DNA from: Pedobacter aquatilis | GTDB taxonomy: Bacteria > Bacteroidota > Bacteroidia > Sphingobacteriales > Sphingobacteriaceae | Assembly: GCF_030409415.1 (NCBI RefSeq) | Contig: NZ_JAUFPW010000012.1 | Location: 62,001 to 126,000, forward strand | Direction: 5' to 3' | DNA length: 64,000 nt | Part shown: positions 55,381 to 63,717 of the stretch, piece after piece | Layout: each line of letters begins with the position of its first letter | How positions within the stretch are numbered: the stretch's first letter is position 1 | Translations under genes and position numbers: made by a program | Notes under the pieces: model-generated | The model's database searches: none | The model's input: the letters and a program-made list of their open reading frames with translations, nothing else | Told to the model about the DNA's origin: nothing

Positions 55381-55548
55381 TTATTGGTGAAAAACTTTAT
55401 GTTTTAATGGTTTTACGCAAACTAGTAAAACATAATTATTCATTTACGTAGTAACCAACACACTTCGCAAAGTTGTGCCTATCTAATAATATTGCAAAAC
55501 TTTAGTTTGTTTGACTTGTTAGAGATTTAACAATCAAATCTAAAAGTT

Positions 55549-55947
55549 ATGAACATCACATTAGAACAAGCAGAAAAAGTAATTGCAGCGGCAAAGGAAA
55601 AAGCTTCAGCCATTGATACCAAAATGAATATTGCTGTTGTAGATTCAGGTAGTAATTTAGTTGCTTTTGTACATATGGATAACAGTTGGATTGGTTCTGT
55701 TGATATTTCGCTAAAAAAAGCTAAAACAGCGGCATGGTTTCAAATGGATACAAAAGCATTGACACCACTTGTACAGCCGGGTGAAGCATTATTTAACATA
55801 GAGCATTCAAATGGCGGGCTAATAACTTTTCCGGGTGGGGTTATTCTAAAAAACTCAGATGGCGAAATAATCGGTGCAATTGGTGTATCTGGAAGTACAG
55901 TAGATGATGATCACGAAGTTGCTGTTGCCGGAGCAGAGGCGGTTTAA
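55549..55947 (+). CDS. GlcG/HbpS-like protein (DUF336)
   Basis: The 132-residue protein has the GlcG/HbpS fold signature: LEQAEKVIAAAKEKASAIDT, then MNIAVVDSGSNLVAFVHMDN, SVDISLKKAKTAAWFQMDT and the glycine-rich IGAIGVSGSTVDDDHEVAVAGAEAV. Relatives bind haem or cobalamin-type ligands, or accompany oxidoreductases; the precise role here is unknown. No signal peptide is present, so it is probably cytoplasmic. It converges on the next gene with a 5-base gap. Confidence 0.88.
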   Translation: MNITLEQAEKVIAAAKEKASAIDTKMNIAVVDSGSNLVAFVHMDNSWIGSVDISLKKAKTAAWFQMDTKALTPLVQPGEALFNIEHSNGGLITFPGGVILKNSDGEIIGAIGVSGSTVDDDHEVAVAGAEAV

Positions 55948-55952
55948 TTTCA

Positions 55953-57323
55953 CTAATTTCTATTCATTAAATTAGGATAAAAACGCAAAAAAATTTGCCC
56001 ACCGATGGGATTTTTTCCATAGAGATTATCTAAGGCACTATTGGTGCTATAGATAGAAAACTGCCCACCTATCGCCGAGCGGAATTTGGAAAATTTAAAT
56101 ACATCGTAGTTTAAACCTAAGCTCAAAGCATTAACGCCGAATAAGTTCTTATTAAAACTATTTTCATCCAGGTTTAATTCTTCTGCTGATTTTTGAACCC
56201 ACTCATAACGACTATAGATCGAAAGTTTTTTAACTCGGTAAGCAGCTTCCAAAAGCACAGCATTTTCACCTTCATGGCCCTTGCTTTTATTCAAGCCCCA
56301 TAAAGCGGTTGCGTTTAAGTTTTTTTCATCGCCCATTGGCAAAGCGTAAATTGCCGATGCGATGGTTCGGTTAACATTCTCATTATCGTGAAGTATTTCT
56401 GGGCTTTTAATCCAACCTTGCGAAACTTGCAAAGCCCAATTTTTATTCGGGTTGAAAGATAATCTGGCAGAATATGAATCAAATCGTGGTTTGTCAAAGT
56501 CAAAACGATTTTCATCAGGCTCTCTGCCAGTAAAAGAAGAAGCTTCTATTTTAATTTTATTATATCTAAAACCTACTGTAGCAACTCCAAAAGTAATGTG
56601 TGTACCATCATTCCAATGGTGTGATATTGGGGCATCGGGGTTTGCAAGTGCAGATGGACGGTGCATAAAGGCGACAGAACCTAAAGCGGGTTCACCGGGA
56701 TAACCCAAGTAAAAAGTAAGATCCGATTTCTTCGAAAAAGCATATGTGTAGGCTATAGAGAGCTCAGAAAATAAATCGTGCGGATGTTGCTTATCAACCA
56801 AGGGAATTCCTTTCCAGCTTTCTCCGGTTTGAAACAATAGTGGGTAACCTGCGCCACCTTCGGTTAATCTATCAAAAGAAAGCATGGCACCAAAGTGCAA
56901 CAAGCCCTTTTTGCCAACTTTACGCTGTCCCATTGCCATAAACCAGTTCGGCGCATCAAATTTATCGCCACCTCTGCTGCCTTTGTTTCCAACATCTTGC
57001 TTAGTGTATCGTAAAGCTATGTTTCCATGTAGCATAAACATCCATTTTTTCGAATGGAGCATTATGCCGTACATAGGTGCAACATCTGGTAACCATGAAG
57101 TTCCTGAACCATTTCTATTCATTGGTAAATTTAGAGAATAGGCATGGCTCATTGGCGTAGCATCTTTCATATTATGCATGTCATGGTCCATGTGTTTCAT
57201 ACTGGTATCAACCTTATTTTTAGCCGTATCCTTTTTGGCAGATTGATGCATTTCATGTTGTGCATTTGCTATCGAGGTAATACCGATAAATAAAATACCG
57301 AATAATTTGATTTTCAAATCCAT
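55953..57323 (-). CDS. Outer-membrane protein with Met/His-rich N-terminus
   Basis: The 456-residue protein starts at ATG 57323 (MDLKIKLFGILFIGITSIANA, a signal peptide); a TTG 12 codons upstream is less likely. Directly after cleavage there is a Met/His-rich tract (HEMHQSAKK, then MKHMDHDMHNMKDATPMSH) of the type that binds Cu or Ag ions. The rest is aromatic-rich with many strands (LHFGAMLSFDR, FSELSIAYTYAFSKKSDLTFYLG, GQIFLRFYP at the end), like an outer-membrane barrel. It is probably metal-related, but no copper pump or resistance gene is adjacent. I do not know a named family. Confidence 0.72.
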   Translation of the reverse strand: MDLKIKLFGILFIGITSIANAQHEMHQSAKKDTAKNKVDTSMKHMDHDMHNMKDATPMSHAYSLNLPMNRNGSGTSWLPDVAPMYGIMLHSKKWMFMLHGNIALRYTKQDVGNKGSRGGDKFDAPNWFMAMGQRKVGKKGLLHFGAMLSFDRLTEGGAGYPLLFQTGESWKGIPLVDKQHPHDLFSELSIAYTYAFSKKSDLTFYLGYPGEPALGSVAFMHRPSALANPDAPISHHWNDGTHITFGVATVGFRYNKIKIEASSFTGREPDENRFDFDKPRFDSYSARLSFNPNKNWALQVSQGWIKSPEILHDNENVNRTIASAIYALPMGDEKNLNATALWGLNKSKGHEGENAVLLEAAYRVKKLSIYSRYEWVQKSAEELNLDENSFNKNLFGVNALSLGLNYDVFKFSKFRSAIGGQFSIYSTNSALDNLYGKNPIGGQIFLRFYPNLMNRN

Positions 57324-57448
57324 ATAGAGTTGATTAATGATTTCTTGTATGTAGTGCAAAATTATGCTGATTTATTTTCGTGATGTTACATCATTTATAA
57401 AATGATTTATATAATTTTTGAAATATTGAAAAGAAAAAATAAATAATA

Positions 57449-57479
57449 TTTGTTTCGTACGAAAAACATCGTACCTTAG
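57449..57479 (+). promoter_or_regulatory. Promoter and overlapping palindromic operator of blaI
   Basis: TTTG (57449-57452) and TACCTTAG (57472-57479, one mismatch to TAnnTTTG) are 19 nt apart. The perfect palindrome TTTCGTACGAAA (57453-57464) lies between the boxes, and the half-word CGTAC recurs at 57470-57474. A repressor dimer there would block the polymerase. The -7 box ends only 4 bases before the ATG, so the mRNA may be almost leaderless. Confidence 0.65.
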
Positions 57480-57483
57480 GAGT

Positions 57484-57876
57484 ATGAAAATAAATAATGG
57501 AGATAATAATTTACCAGAACCTACAAAAGCCGAGTTAGAAATCCTTCAGGTTTTGTGGGAGTTTGGTCCCTCTACCGTTCGTTTTGTAAATGATAAGTTA
57601 AATGAGCAGCGGGAAGTGAATTATACATCTACCCTTAAACAGATGCAAATTTTAACTGAAAAAGGTATTTTGAGGCGTGATGAAAGCCAAATGAAACACA
57701 TTTACATTCCGGTTGAAGCAGAATCTAAAACTAAAAATCAATTATTAGACAGGTTTGTAAGTACGCTTTACAAAGGCTCCGCTTCTTCTTTAGTTATGCA
57801 ATTACTTGGCAATGAAAAAACCTCTAAGGAAGATATTGATAAAATCAAAAAATTGCTTAACGACTTAGATAATTAA
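57484..57876 (+). CDS. BlaI/MecI/CopY-family repressor
   Basis: The 130-residue protein has the winged-helix domain of the family (PTKAELEILQVLWEFGPSTVRFVNDKLNEQREVNYTSTLKQMQILTEKGIL) and a C-terminal dimerisation part (NQLLDRFVSTLYKGSASSLVMQLLG). Such repressors bind palindromes and are inactivated by cleavage by the partner M56 peptidase. That gene follows after 28 bases. A palindrome in the promoter directly upstream suggests autoregulation. Confidence 0.94.
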   Translation: MKINNGDNNLPEPTKAELEILQVLWEFGPSTVRFVNDKLNEQREVNYTSTLKQMQILTEKGILRRDESQMKHIYIPVEAESKTKNQLLDRFVSTLYKGSASSLVMQLLGNEKTSKEDIDKIKKLLNDLDN

Positions 57877-57904
57877 ATCAATTATTTATAAAGAACCACA
57901 AATT

Positions 57905-59746
57905 ATGGAGTTTAATTTATCAGATATTTTTGCGCCGAATTGGCTAAACGCTTTTGGTGCAATGTTATTTCACTCGCTTTGGCTTGGTTTATTACTATCG
58001 TTTTTGGTAGCAATAATTATTTTCTCTACCAGAAAAGCTACAGCAGGCCTGCGCTATAATTTGCTAACTGGTGCAATGTTTTTGTTTGTATTGGCGGTTT
58101 CATTTGTGTTTTGCAAGTCTTTTAATTATCCGGAAATACTAAAAATTCGGGCTTCGGCAACTGAACAAATTGCTGAATCAATTTCAACACCAAATAGCAT
58201 TGCTGCAAATAAAATTGAAGCTGGTATTGATGGTCTGATGAATATTTGGAATATCTACTCACCGGAAATTGTCCTTTTATGGCTTATTGTGATTTGCATT
58301 AAGAGCATTCATTTGTTTGTTGGCTTAAACGGTGTGTACCACTTAAAGCGAAACAAAATATATGCCGCTGGAATAGTTTGGGAAGAGAAATTGGATGTTT
58401 TGGCTCATCAATTTGGCATTAAAATAAAGATAGGAATCATGCAATCTGGTTTGGCGCAAGTGCCAATGGTCATAGGTCATTTTAAGCCTCTAATCCTGAT
58501 TCCATTGGGCTTACTGAATAGTATTTCAACAGAAGAAGTTGAAGCCATTTTATACCATGAATTGGCGCACATTAAACGTAAGGATTACCTGGTTAACCTT
58601 TTACAAAGTTTTGTAGAAATAATATTTTTCTTTAATCCAGCCGTGATTTGGCTATCAAAACTCATTCGTGATGAACGTGAAAATTGTTGTGATGATTTAG
58701 CAGTAGCAAAAATAGAAAACAAGAAAAATTATGTCAAGGCATTAATCGTTTGTCAGGAATTTCAATTAAATGCACCAAAATATGCGATGGCTTTTAGCAA
58801 TAAAAAAAGCCCGTTGTTCAAAAGGGTAAGCCGGATGCTATACAATAACCAAAAAACGCTAAATAGAATGGAAAAAACAATTCTTAGTGCTGCATTAGTA
58901 TCTGTTATGGTATTTTCAGCAGCGTTCAAAAATTTAAGTGCGAAAGATACTTATGTGAAAAATACAGTTGATGTTAGATTAAATCAACCTGCTCAAAGTT
59001 TACAAGATTCCTTAAAAAATAAATTAGTTAAGCAAAAGGTCGATGCTGTTAAAAAAGAAGTTGAAAGGCAACGAACCAATTTAGATTTAGAGAAAGAAAT
59101 TGCAATTCGTATGGAATCGCAAGAATTGAAATCTAAAGCAAGTGAAGGTGATGCGAAAAGTAAATTGGCAGATGAAAAATTCGCAGTAGAGCAAAAAAAG
59201 TATGATGCGGAACAGAAGAAATATGAAAGCGAGCAAAAACGCTACGAATCTGAACAGAAGCGTTATGAAGTAGAGCAAAAAATTAGAGCGGAGATTCAAA
59301 AAGCTAGAGAAAAGAGAGGTGGAAATAACAATAAGTTTCCTGTGCCACCTACTCCACCAGCGCCGCCAAGTCATGGCGCACTTAATGTTCCGGTAGCAGC
59401 CCCAGTTCCACCAATCGCTCCTGATGAAGAAGTTTTTGTAAAACAACAGTTGAAACTTCGTAAAAGCAGTTCTAAAACTTCGGTTAGTACCAGTTCTCAA
59501 ACATCTGTTGAGTCTGTAAGTGTTACAGATGCGGATGAATCTGAACACAAAAAGATTATTAAAGAAATGATAAAGGATGGGCTTATTAAAAATGAAGCCA
59601 AATTTTCATTCTTTCTGGATAAAAACAGTTTAATAGTGAATGATAAAAAACAGAGTGAACAAGCTCATCAGAAATATAAAAGCAAATATTTACCTAGTAT
59701 CAGTAGTGTTTTCTTATATCAAAATGGAACTTCAAAGCGCAATTAG
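57905..59746 (+). CDS. BlaR1/M56-family membrane metallopeptidase with periplasmic heptad repeats
   Basis: The 613-residue protein has four membrane segments in the M56 domain, with the zinc motif HELAH at 218-222 and the downstream RDERENCCDDLA (255-266) holding further conserved residues. A further hydrophobic segment is at about 326-342. The part after it has no penicillin-binding sensor domain as in true BlaR1. Instead it has a charged helical region with a 7-residue tandem repeat (EQKKYDA, EQKKYES, EQKRYES, EQKRYEV; 429-459), a Pro-rich stretch (about 479-505) and a Ser/Thr-rich tail. It probably cleaves the BlaI-type repressor in response to an unknown signal. Confidence 0.92.
   Translation: MEFNLSDIFAPNWLNAFGAMLFHSLWLGLLLSFLVAIIIFSTRKATAGLRYNLLTGAMFLFVLAVSFVFCKSFNYPEILKIRASATEQIAESISTPNSIAANKIEAGIDGLMNIWNIYSPEIVLLWLIVICIKSIHLFVGLNGVYHLKRNKIYAAGIVWEEKLDVLAHQFGIKIKIGIMQSGLAQVPMVIGHFKPLILIPLGLLNSISTEEVEAILYHELAHIKRKDYLVNLLQSFVEIIFFFNPAVIWLSKLIRDERENCCDDLAVAKIENKKNYVKALIVCQEFQLNAPKYAMAFSNKKSPLFKRVSRMLYNNQKTLNRMEKTILSAALVSVMVFSAAFKNLSAKDTYVKNTVDVRLNQPAQSLQDSLKNKLVKQKVDAVKKEVERQRTNLDLEKEIAIRMESQELKSKASEGDAKSKLADEKFAVEQKKYDAEQKKYESEQKRYESEQKRYEVEQKIRAEIQKAREKRGGNNNKFPVPPTPPAPPSHGALNVPVAAPVPPIAPDEEVFVKQQLKLRKSSSKTSVSTSSQTSVESVSVTDADESEHKKIIKEMIKDGLIKNEAKFSFFLDKNSLIVNDKKQSEQAHQKYKSKYLPSISSVFLYQNGTSKRN
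59189..59281 (+). repeat. 21-base tandem repeat inside the blaR1-like gene
   Basis: Four full copies and part of a fifth of a 21-base unit encode EQK(K/R)Y(D/E)(A/S/V). The copies differ mainly at third codon positions (GAGCAAAAA versus GAACAGAAG), so the protein repeat is conserved while the DNA has drifted. This is a heptad coiled-coil tract. Confidence 0.9.
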
Positions 59747-59804
59747 TTTATAGAAAAAAATTGTAGCTTTAATACGCATCCCGTTTAAATTAAATTTTAG
59801 GGGT

Positions 59805-60289
59805 ATGCCTACAATTATTAAAGTACTTCCTAATAATACACGCATCGAATTTGATAAAGGCACTTTTGACGATTGTTGCGTGTATATTTCCAAACCCAAC
59901 GAACGCAGGTATGCACCGCTCGATACAGATACTTTGGGCGTTTAAACCAATTGGGCGAAAAATATGCTCACCAAAAAATCTATAACGATTTTGTTAAATT
60001 TTATTCACTTACCGATAAAAATATCAGTCAGGTAATTTTAAGGTTAATTGATGCGATAGCAAAAGAATATGCAGAAGATGAGCTTGAAATTAATATTTGG
60101 TTTACAGTAATTTATGCGGGCATGATTGCCGAAGAAAATAAGGCTCATGCCATTTTGAAAAAACGCATTAAACGATTGGGTATGCACCAAGTATTCGTTC
60201 AGCATTTAACTCCGGTTTATGCTGCCAACTTTTCAAAAGGTAAAAAATGGAAAGAATTAGATTTATTTATGAAAGAGAGTGGATTTTAA
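59805..60289 (+). pseudogene. Hypothetical gene with a single-base frameshift
   Basis: The ATG at 59805 opens a frame reading MPTIIKVLPNNTRIEFDKG, then CVYISKPNERRYAPLDTDTLGV and a stop at 59943-59945. The sequence continues smoothly in another phase: FGRLNQLGEKYAHQKIYNDFVK, up to LFMKESGF at 60289. One T missing at 59930/59931 (GATAC where GATTAC would fit) restores DTDYFGRLNQLGEKY and a protein of about 161 residues. I do not know its function; the N-terminal style is that of a small conserved Bacteroidota family. The break may be a real mutation, phase variation or a sequencing error. Confidence 0.75.
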
Positions 60290-60292
60290 TTA

Positions 60293-61282
60293 TTAATAAT
60301 TCATAATTAAAATCTCATTTATTTCACCGCGTTTAGTTGCATTAGAATTAATCATCCTTTTTGCTTTTACCCTAAAAATTGTGTTTTCAGGCTTATCGTA
60401 GAGCTGGTCAAAAAAATCATCATCAGCATTAATATTTTTAGGATCAGAATTACTCAGCAACCAAAATTTGTTTCGCAAGGTTAAATTTTCCGTAAAAAGA
60501 GCAAGTCTTTTTTGTTCAATATCATTAAAATCTCCAGTTGCGTAAGCGTTAAAAGATGCCGTTTTGCTAATAGGTTTGTAAGGTGGGTCGAAATAGAAAA
60601 AAGCATTATGTGAGGCAAAATTAAGCGTGCTTTCGTAATCGCCGTTTAGGATGGTAACCTTTTGCAATAACTTACTGATGGCTAAAATATTGGTTTCATT
60701 GCAAATTTTTGGTCTTGCATATCGTCCGAAAGGAACGTTAAACTCATTCTTTTTATTAACGCGATAAAGACCGTTAAAACAAGTTCTGTTTAAGAAAATA
60801 AACAATGCAGCATTAATAATATCTGCCTCTGATTTTGAATTAAATAGCTTTCTTTTTTCTAAAAAATAATTCTTTTTGACTTCGTCATTTAATAAGGCAT
60901 AGTATTGATTTTGAATATCTTCTAAAAGATAAATCAATTCCTTTGGTGACTCTTTAATACTATGATAGACATTAATCAAATCAGCATTTACATCATTAAT
61001 AATAGCCTCTTTTACTTCGAAATTTTGAATAAACCAGAAAAATACCGCACCACTGCCAATAAATGGTTCAACGTAGGTTAAATCCTGTAAAGTTTTTATA
61101 TTTTCGGGTAAGTACTTTTCAATGGCAGGAATTAATTGTGTTTTTCCTCCTGCCCATTTTAAAAATGGTTTTGCTATAATTGATTTTGTATGGTTTGGCA
61201 ATGGTTTAAAGGCTGCTGAATGAATACGCAAGTTATAAAAATAGATTGATCTGTAATTCAAAAGATACTTTAGTTTACACAA
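60293..61282 (-). CDS. D12-class DNA adenine methyltransferase
   Basis: The enzyme has the alpha-class order: PFLKWAGGKTQLIP, then SAM motif EPFIGSGAVFFWF, and after the target-recognition region the catalytic FDPPYKPIS. It would methylate adenine N6 in a short site such as GATC, but the site cannot be read from sequence. The protein runs about 302-329 residues; the first codon shown (TTG at 61282) is uncertain, and TTG codons at 61231 or 61201 would give a start closer to the domain. No restriction enzyme gene adjoins, so it is probably an orphan or mobile-element-derived methylase. It converges on the frameshifted gene with a 3-base gap. Confidence 0.87.
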   Translation of the reverse strand: MCKLKYLLNYRSIYFYNLRIHSAAFKPLPNHTKSIIAKPFLKWAGGKTQLIPAIEKYLPENIKTLQDLTYVEPFIGSGAVFFWFIQNFEVKEAIINDVNADLINVYHSIKESPKELIYLLEDIQNQYYALLNDEVKKNYFLEKRKLFNSKSEADIINAALFIFLNRTCFNGLYRVNKKNEFNVPFGRYARPKICNETNILAISKLLQKVTILNGDYESTLNFASHNAFFYFDPPYKPISKTASFNAYATGDFNDIEQKRLALFTENLTLRNKFWLLSNSDPKNINADDDFFDQLYDKPENTIFRVKAKRMINSNATKRGEINEILIMNY

Positions 61283-61304
61283 TTAAGTCCAAACCCTGTT
61301 AAAA

Positions 61305-62459
61305 ATGAGAACAAAGTTGTTCCGCACCATTTGCTTATTCGCATTTTGCTTGCTATCATCTGCACAAGCTTTTAGTCAGTATTTAAAATTCGAAGCTGAA
61401 TTTAAAAATATAATGGAGCGCTACAAAAATGTTGGTGTTTCATTAGCAGTTGTTAAAGGTAACGAAGTAGTTTTTAGCAAAGCTTATGGCTTAAAAAATA
61501 TCGAGCGAAATGAAGCCTTAACCGAACAGAATATTTTCCGTATTGCTTCCATTTCAAAATCATTTTCGGCAACTTCTATCATGCAGTTGTTAGAGAAAGG
61601 AAAAGTGAAACTATCTGATGATTTTGGCGATTTGATGGGTTTTAAAATCAGAAATCCAAAATTTCCGGATAAGGTAATTACGCTGAAAATGGTAATGTCG
61701 CATACATCTAGTTTAAATGATAGCCAAGGTTATTTTAGTTTAAATGTGATTAATCCAGATACAAATCCAGACTGGGCAAAATGTTATAGCGATAATGAAC
61801 CTGGAAGTACATACGATTATTGCAATCTAAATTATAATATGGTTGGTACGCTGATTGAGAAAATTTCAGGAGAGCGTTTCGACCAATATGTGAAAACCCA
61901 TATTCTAAATCCATTGAAATTATATGGCGGTTATTGCGTTGATTCTTTAGATAATACTCGGTTTGTAAGTTTGTATGAGTATAATGCGAAAACCAGCGTA
62001 TTTACCGAGGCCGCCCAAGCTTATGCGCCCAGAAGAGAAGAAATTAGCAATTACGTTATGGGCTATAGCACTCCAATTTTTTCGCCAACTGGCGGAATGA
62101 AAATTTCGGCTGTTGATTTGGCAAGGTATATGGCTATGCATATGAATTTGGGTACATTTAATAAAGTGAAAATTATCTCCAGAAAGAGTGCGAAAATAAT
62201 GCAAACCAAAGTTTCTGAACCTGAGGAATATGGGCTTGCATTGCAAAAAACCAGTTCGCTTATTCCGGGTGTTGAATTAACCGGACATACTGGTTCTGCT
62301 TACGGTTTATACAGCACCATGTTTTTCTCCAAAAAAGAAAATTTCGGAATTGTAATTGTTACAAATGGCTGCAACCCAACTTATACGGATGGTTTTCCGG
62401 ATTTTTCTCGTGCGGCGATAAATTGTGTGTATAATAACCTGGTTAAAAAGCTTAATTAA
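61305..62459 (+). CDS. Exported serine hydrolase, beta-lactamase/class C fold
   Basis: The 384-residue protein has a signal peptide (TICLFAFCLLSSAQAFS). The SxxK catalytic motif lies in ASISKSFSATSIMQLLEKG, the second motif is YCN (DYCNLNYNMVGTLIEK), and the third is HTG (ELTGHTGSAYGLYSTMF), so the active site is complete. Members include D-aminopeptidases, esterases and DD-peptidases; resistance to beta-lactams is not implied. It converges on the Hsp70 gene with an 8-base overlap of the two coding ends. Confidence 0.92.
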   Translation: MRTKLFRTICLFAFCLLSSAQAFSQYLKFEAEFKNIMERYKNVGVSLAVVKGNEVVFSKAYGLKNIERNEALTEQNIFRIASISKSFSATSIMQLLEKGKVKLSDDFGDLMGFKIRNPKFPDKVITLKMVMSHTSSLNDSQGYFSLNVINPDTNPDWAKCYSDNEPGSTYDYCNLNYNMVGTLIEKISGERFDQYVKTHILNPLKLYGGYCVDSLDNTRFVSLYEYNAKTSVFTEAAQAYAPRREEISNYVMGYSTPIFSPTGGMKISAVDLARYMAMHMNLGTFNKVKIISRKSAKIMQTKVSEPEEYGLALQKTSSLIPGVELTGHTGSAYGLYSTMFFSKKENFGIVIVTNGCNPTYTDGFPDFSRAAINCVYNNLVKKLN

Positions 62460-63717
62460 AAAGATACCCGCTGTAAGCCAAACCTTTTGCCACACTTTTA
62501 AAGTTATCGCCAGAGTTTAAGTTAATATGCGGAAAACGAGTTTTAAATAAACTTTGTACGGCCGGAACTAAGGAAGTTCCACCTGTTAAAAACAAGCTAT
62601 TTATTTCTGCTGGATTAATATTGTTCTTCTCCAGAAACGCATTCAAATACTCATTAATTCTTTTAAGGTCTTTATCAATAATGGCATTATAATCTGATGA
62701 ACTGATGTTATCATCAATAGAAATGCCCATGTTTTTGTATTTGAAATTGCTTTGGTTTTTCGAAGAAAGTTCAATCTTTGTACGTTCTATAGATTGAAAG
62801 ACTGAATAGCCGAGATTGTTATCCACCAAAGTAATCAGGTTTTTAAATTTCGGGTCGTTACCAGAATAGTAATAATAGTTTTCGATGTCTTTTTTGATTC
62901 TCAAACCATTAAAAAAGTTCATTTTGTCCCAGGTACAAATATTTGCAAACAACGATTTAGGAACCATTAATTTTTTACCCGGACTGGCTTCATACTGTGT
63001 GTTTTTACCGAAATGAGGTGTGCCTTGTTCCCACATAAATGCCGAGTCGAAACTATCGCCGCCAATGTAAATGCCACCGGTGGCCATCATATCATCTTTC
63101 CTGTCTAGACTTCCTACTTTAGCAGGATCAAGAACCAAATAAGTAAAATCTGTTGTGCCGCCGCCAATATCTGCAACCAAAACATTTTCTTTTTGATTCA
63201 TCGTTTTTTCGTAAGCAAATGCTGCACCAATTGGCTCGAATTGAAATCTTAATTCCTCAAAACCTGCTTTTTCGGCTGCCTTGTTTAGTCGGCTTTGAGC
63301 AAGCGTATCTTTCTGGCTGCTATCATCATCAAAAAATACCGGACGACCGATAACCGCTTTCTTACAATCTGTGCCAATAATTTTATCTGCTCTTGATTTC
63401 AACTCTGTTAAAATAATGGCAACCAAATCAGAAGCATTGTAACGCTTATTTTGAATTAGTGTTTCTGTAAAGCTACTTCTCGATAAAATCTGTTTTATGG
63501 ATTTAATAAAACGACCCTTCATACCGTCTTCTAAATAGGTTTCTATCGCTTTTTCGCCAACCACGTATTTTTGTTCGCCAGCAAGTGCGTGGTTTTCTGG
63601 AAAATAAATGAGTGAAGGAATAATTATCGTATCAATGATTTCTGCTCTTTGCTCATCATAAATAGATAGTGCAGAGTTGGTTGTTCCAAAATCGATTCCA
63701 TACAGATATTTGCTCAT
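62452..63717 (-). CDS. Short Hsp70-family protein (DnaK/YegD-like)
   Basis: The 421-residue protein holds the actin-like ATPase fold of Hsp70: phosphate loop 1 YGIDFGTTNSALSIYD (residue 5 on), phosphate 2 VADIGGGTTDFTYLVLD, and the adenosine motif LFLTGGTSLVPAVQSLFKTRF. It ends shortly after, at about 421, so the substrate-binding domain of the 640-residue DnaK is missing, as in YegD-type proteins. The middle has a family-specific insertion (about 240-330). A specialised chaperone or regulatory ATPase is likely. The coding end overlaps that of the serine hydrolase gene. Confidence 0.92.
   Translation of the reverse strand: MSKYLYGIDFGTTNSALSIYDEQRAEIIDTIIIPSLIYFPENHALAGEQKYVVGEKAIETYLEDGMKGRFIKSIKQILSRSSFTETLIQNKRYNASDLVAIILTELKSRADKIIGTDCKKAVIGRPVFFDDDSSQKDTLAQSRLNKAAEKAGFEELRFQFEPIGAAFAYEKTMNQKENVLVADIGGGTTDFTYLVLDPAKVGSLDRKDDMMATGGIYIGGDSFDSAFMWEQGTPHFGKNTQYEASPGKKLMVPKSLFANICTWDKMNFFNGLRIKKDIENYYYYSGNDPKFKNLITLVDNNLGYSVFQSIERTKIELSSKNQSNFKYKNMGISIDDNISSSDYNAIIDKDLKRINEYLNAFLEKNNINPAEINSLFLTGGTSLVPAVQSLFKTRFPHINLNSGDNFKSVAKGLAYSGYLFN

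Noticed and set aside
59087..59548. Minus-strand 153-codon frame inside the blaR1-like gene
   Set aside because: It is the antisense of the heptad repeats and the Pro-rich part. The real gene has full domain support on the plus strand.
61305..62459. Antibiotic-resistance beta-lactamase
   Set aside because: The fold and motifs are those of the broad serine-hydrolase family, and nothing ties it to beta-lactam hydrolysis. The nearby blaI/blaR1-like genes are several kilobases away and lack the beta-lactam sensor domain.
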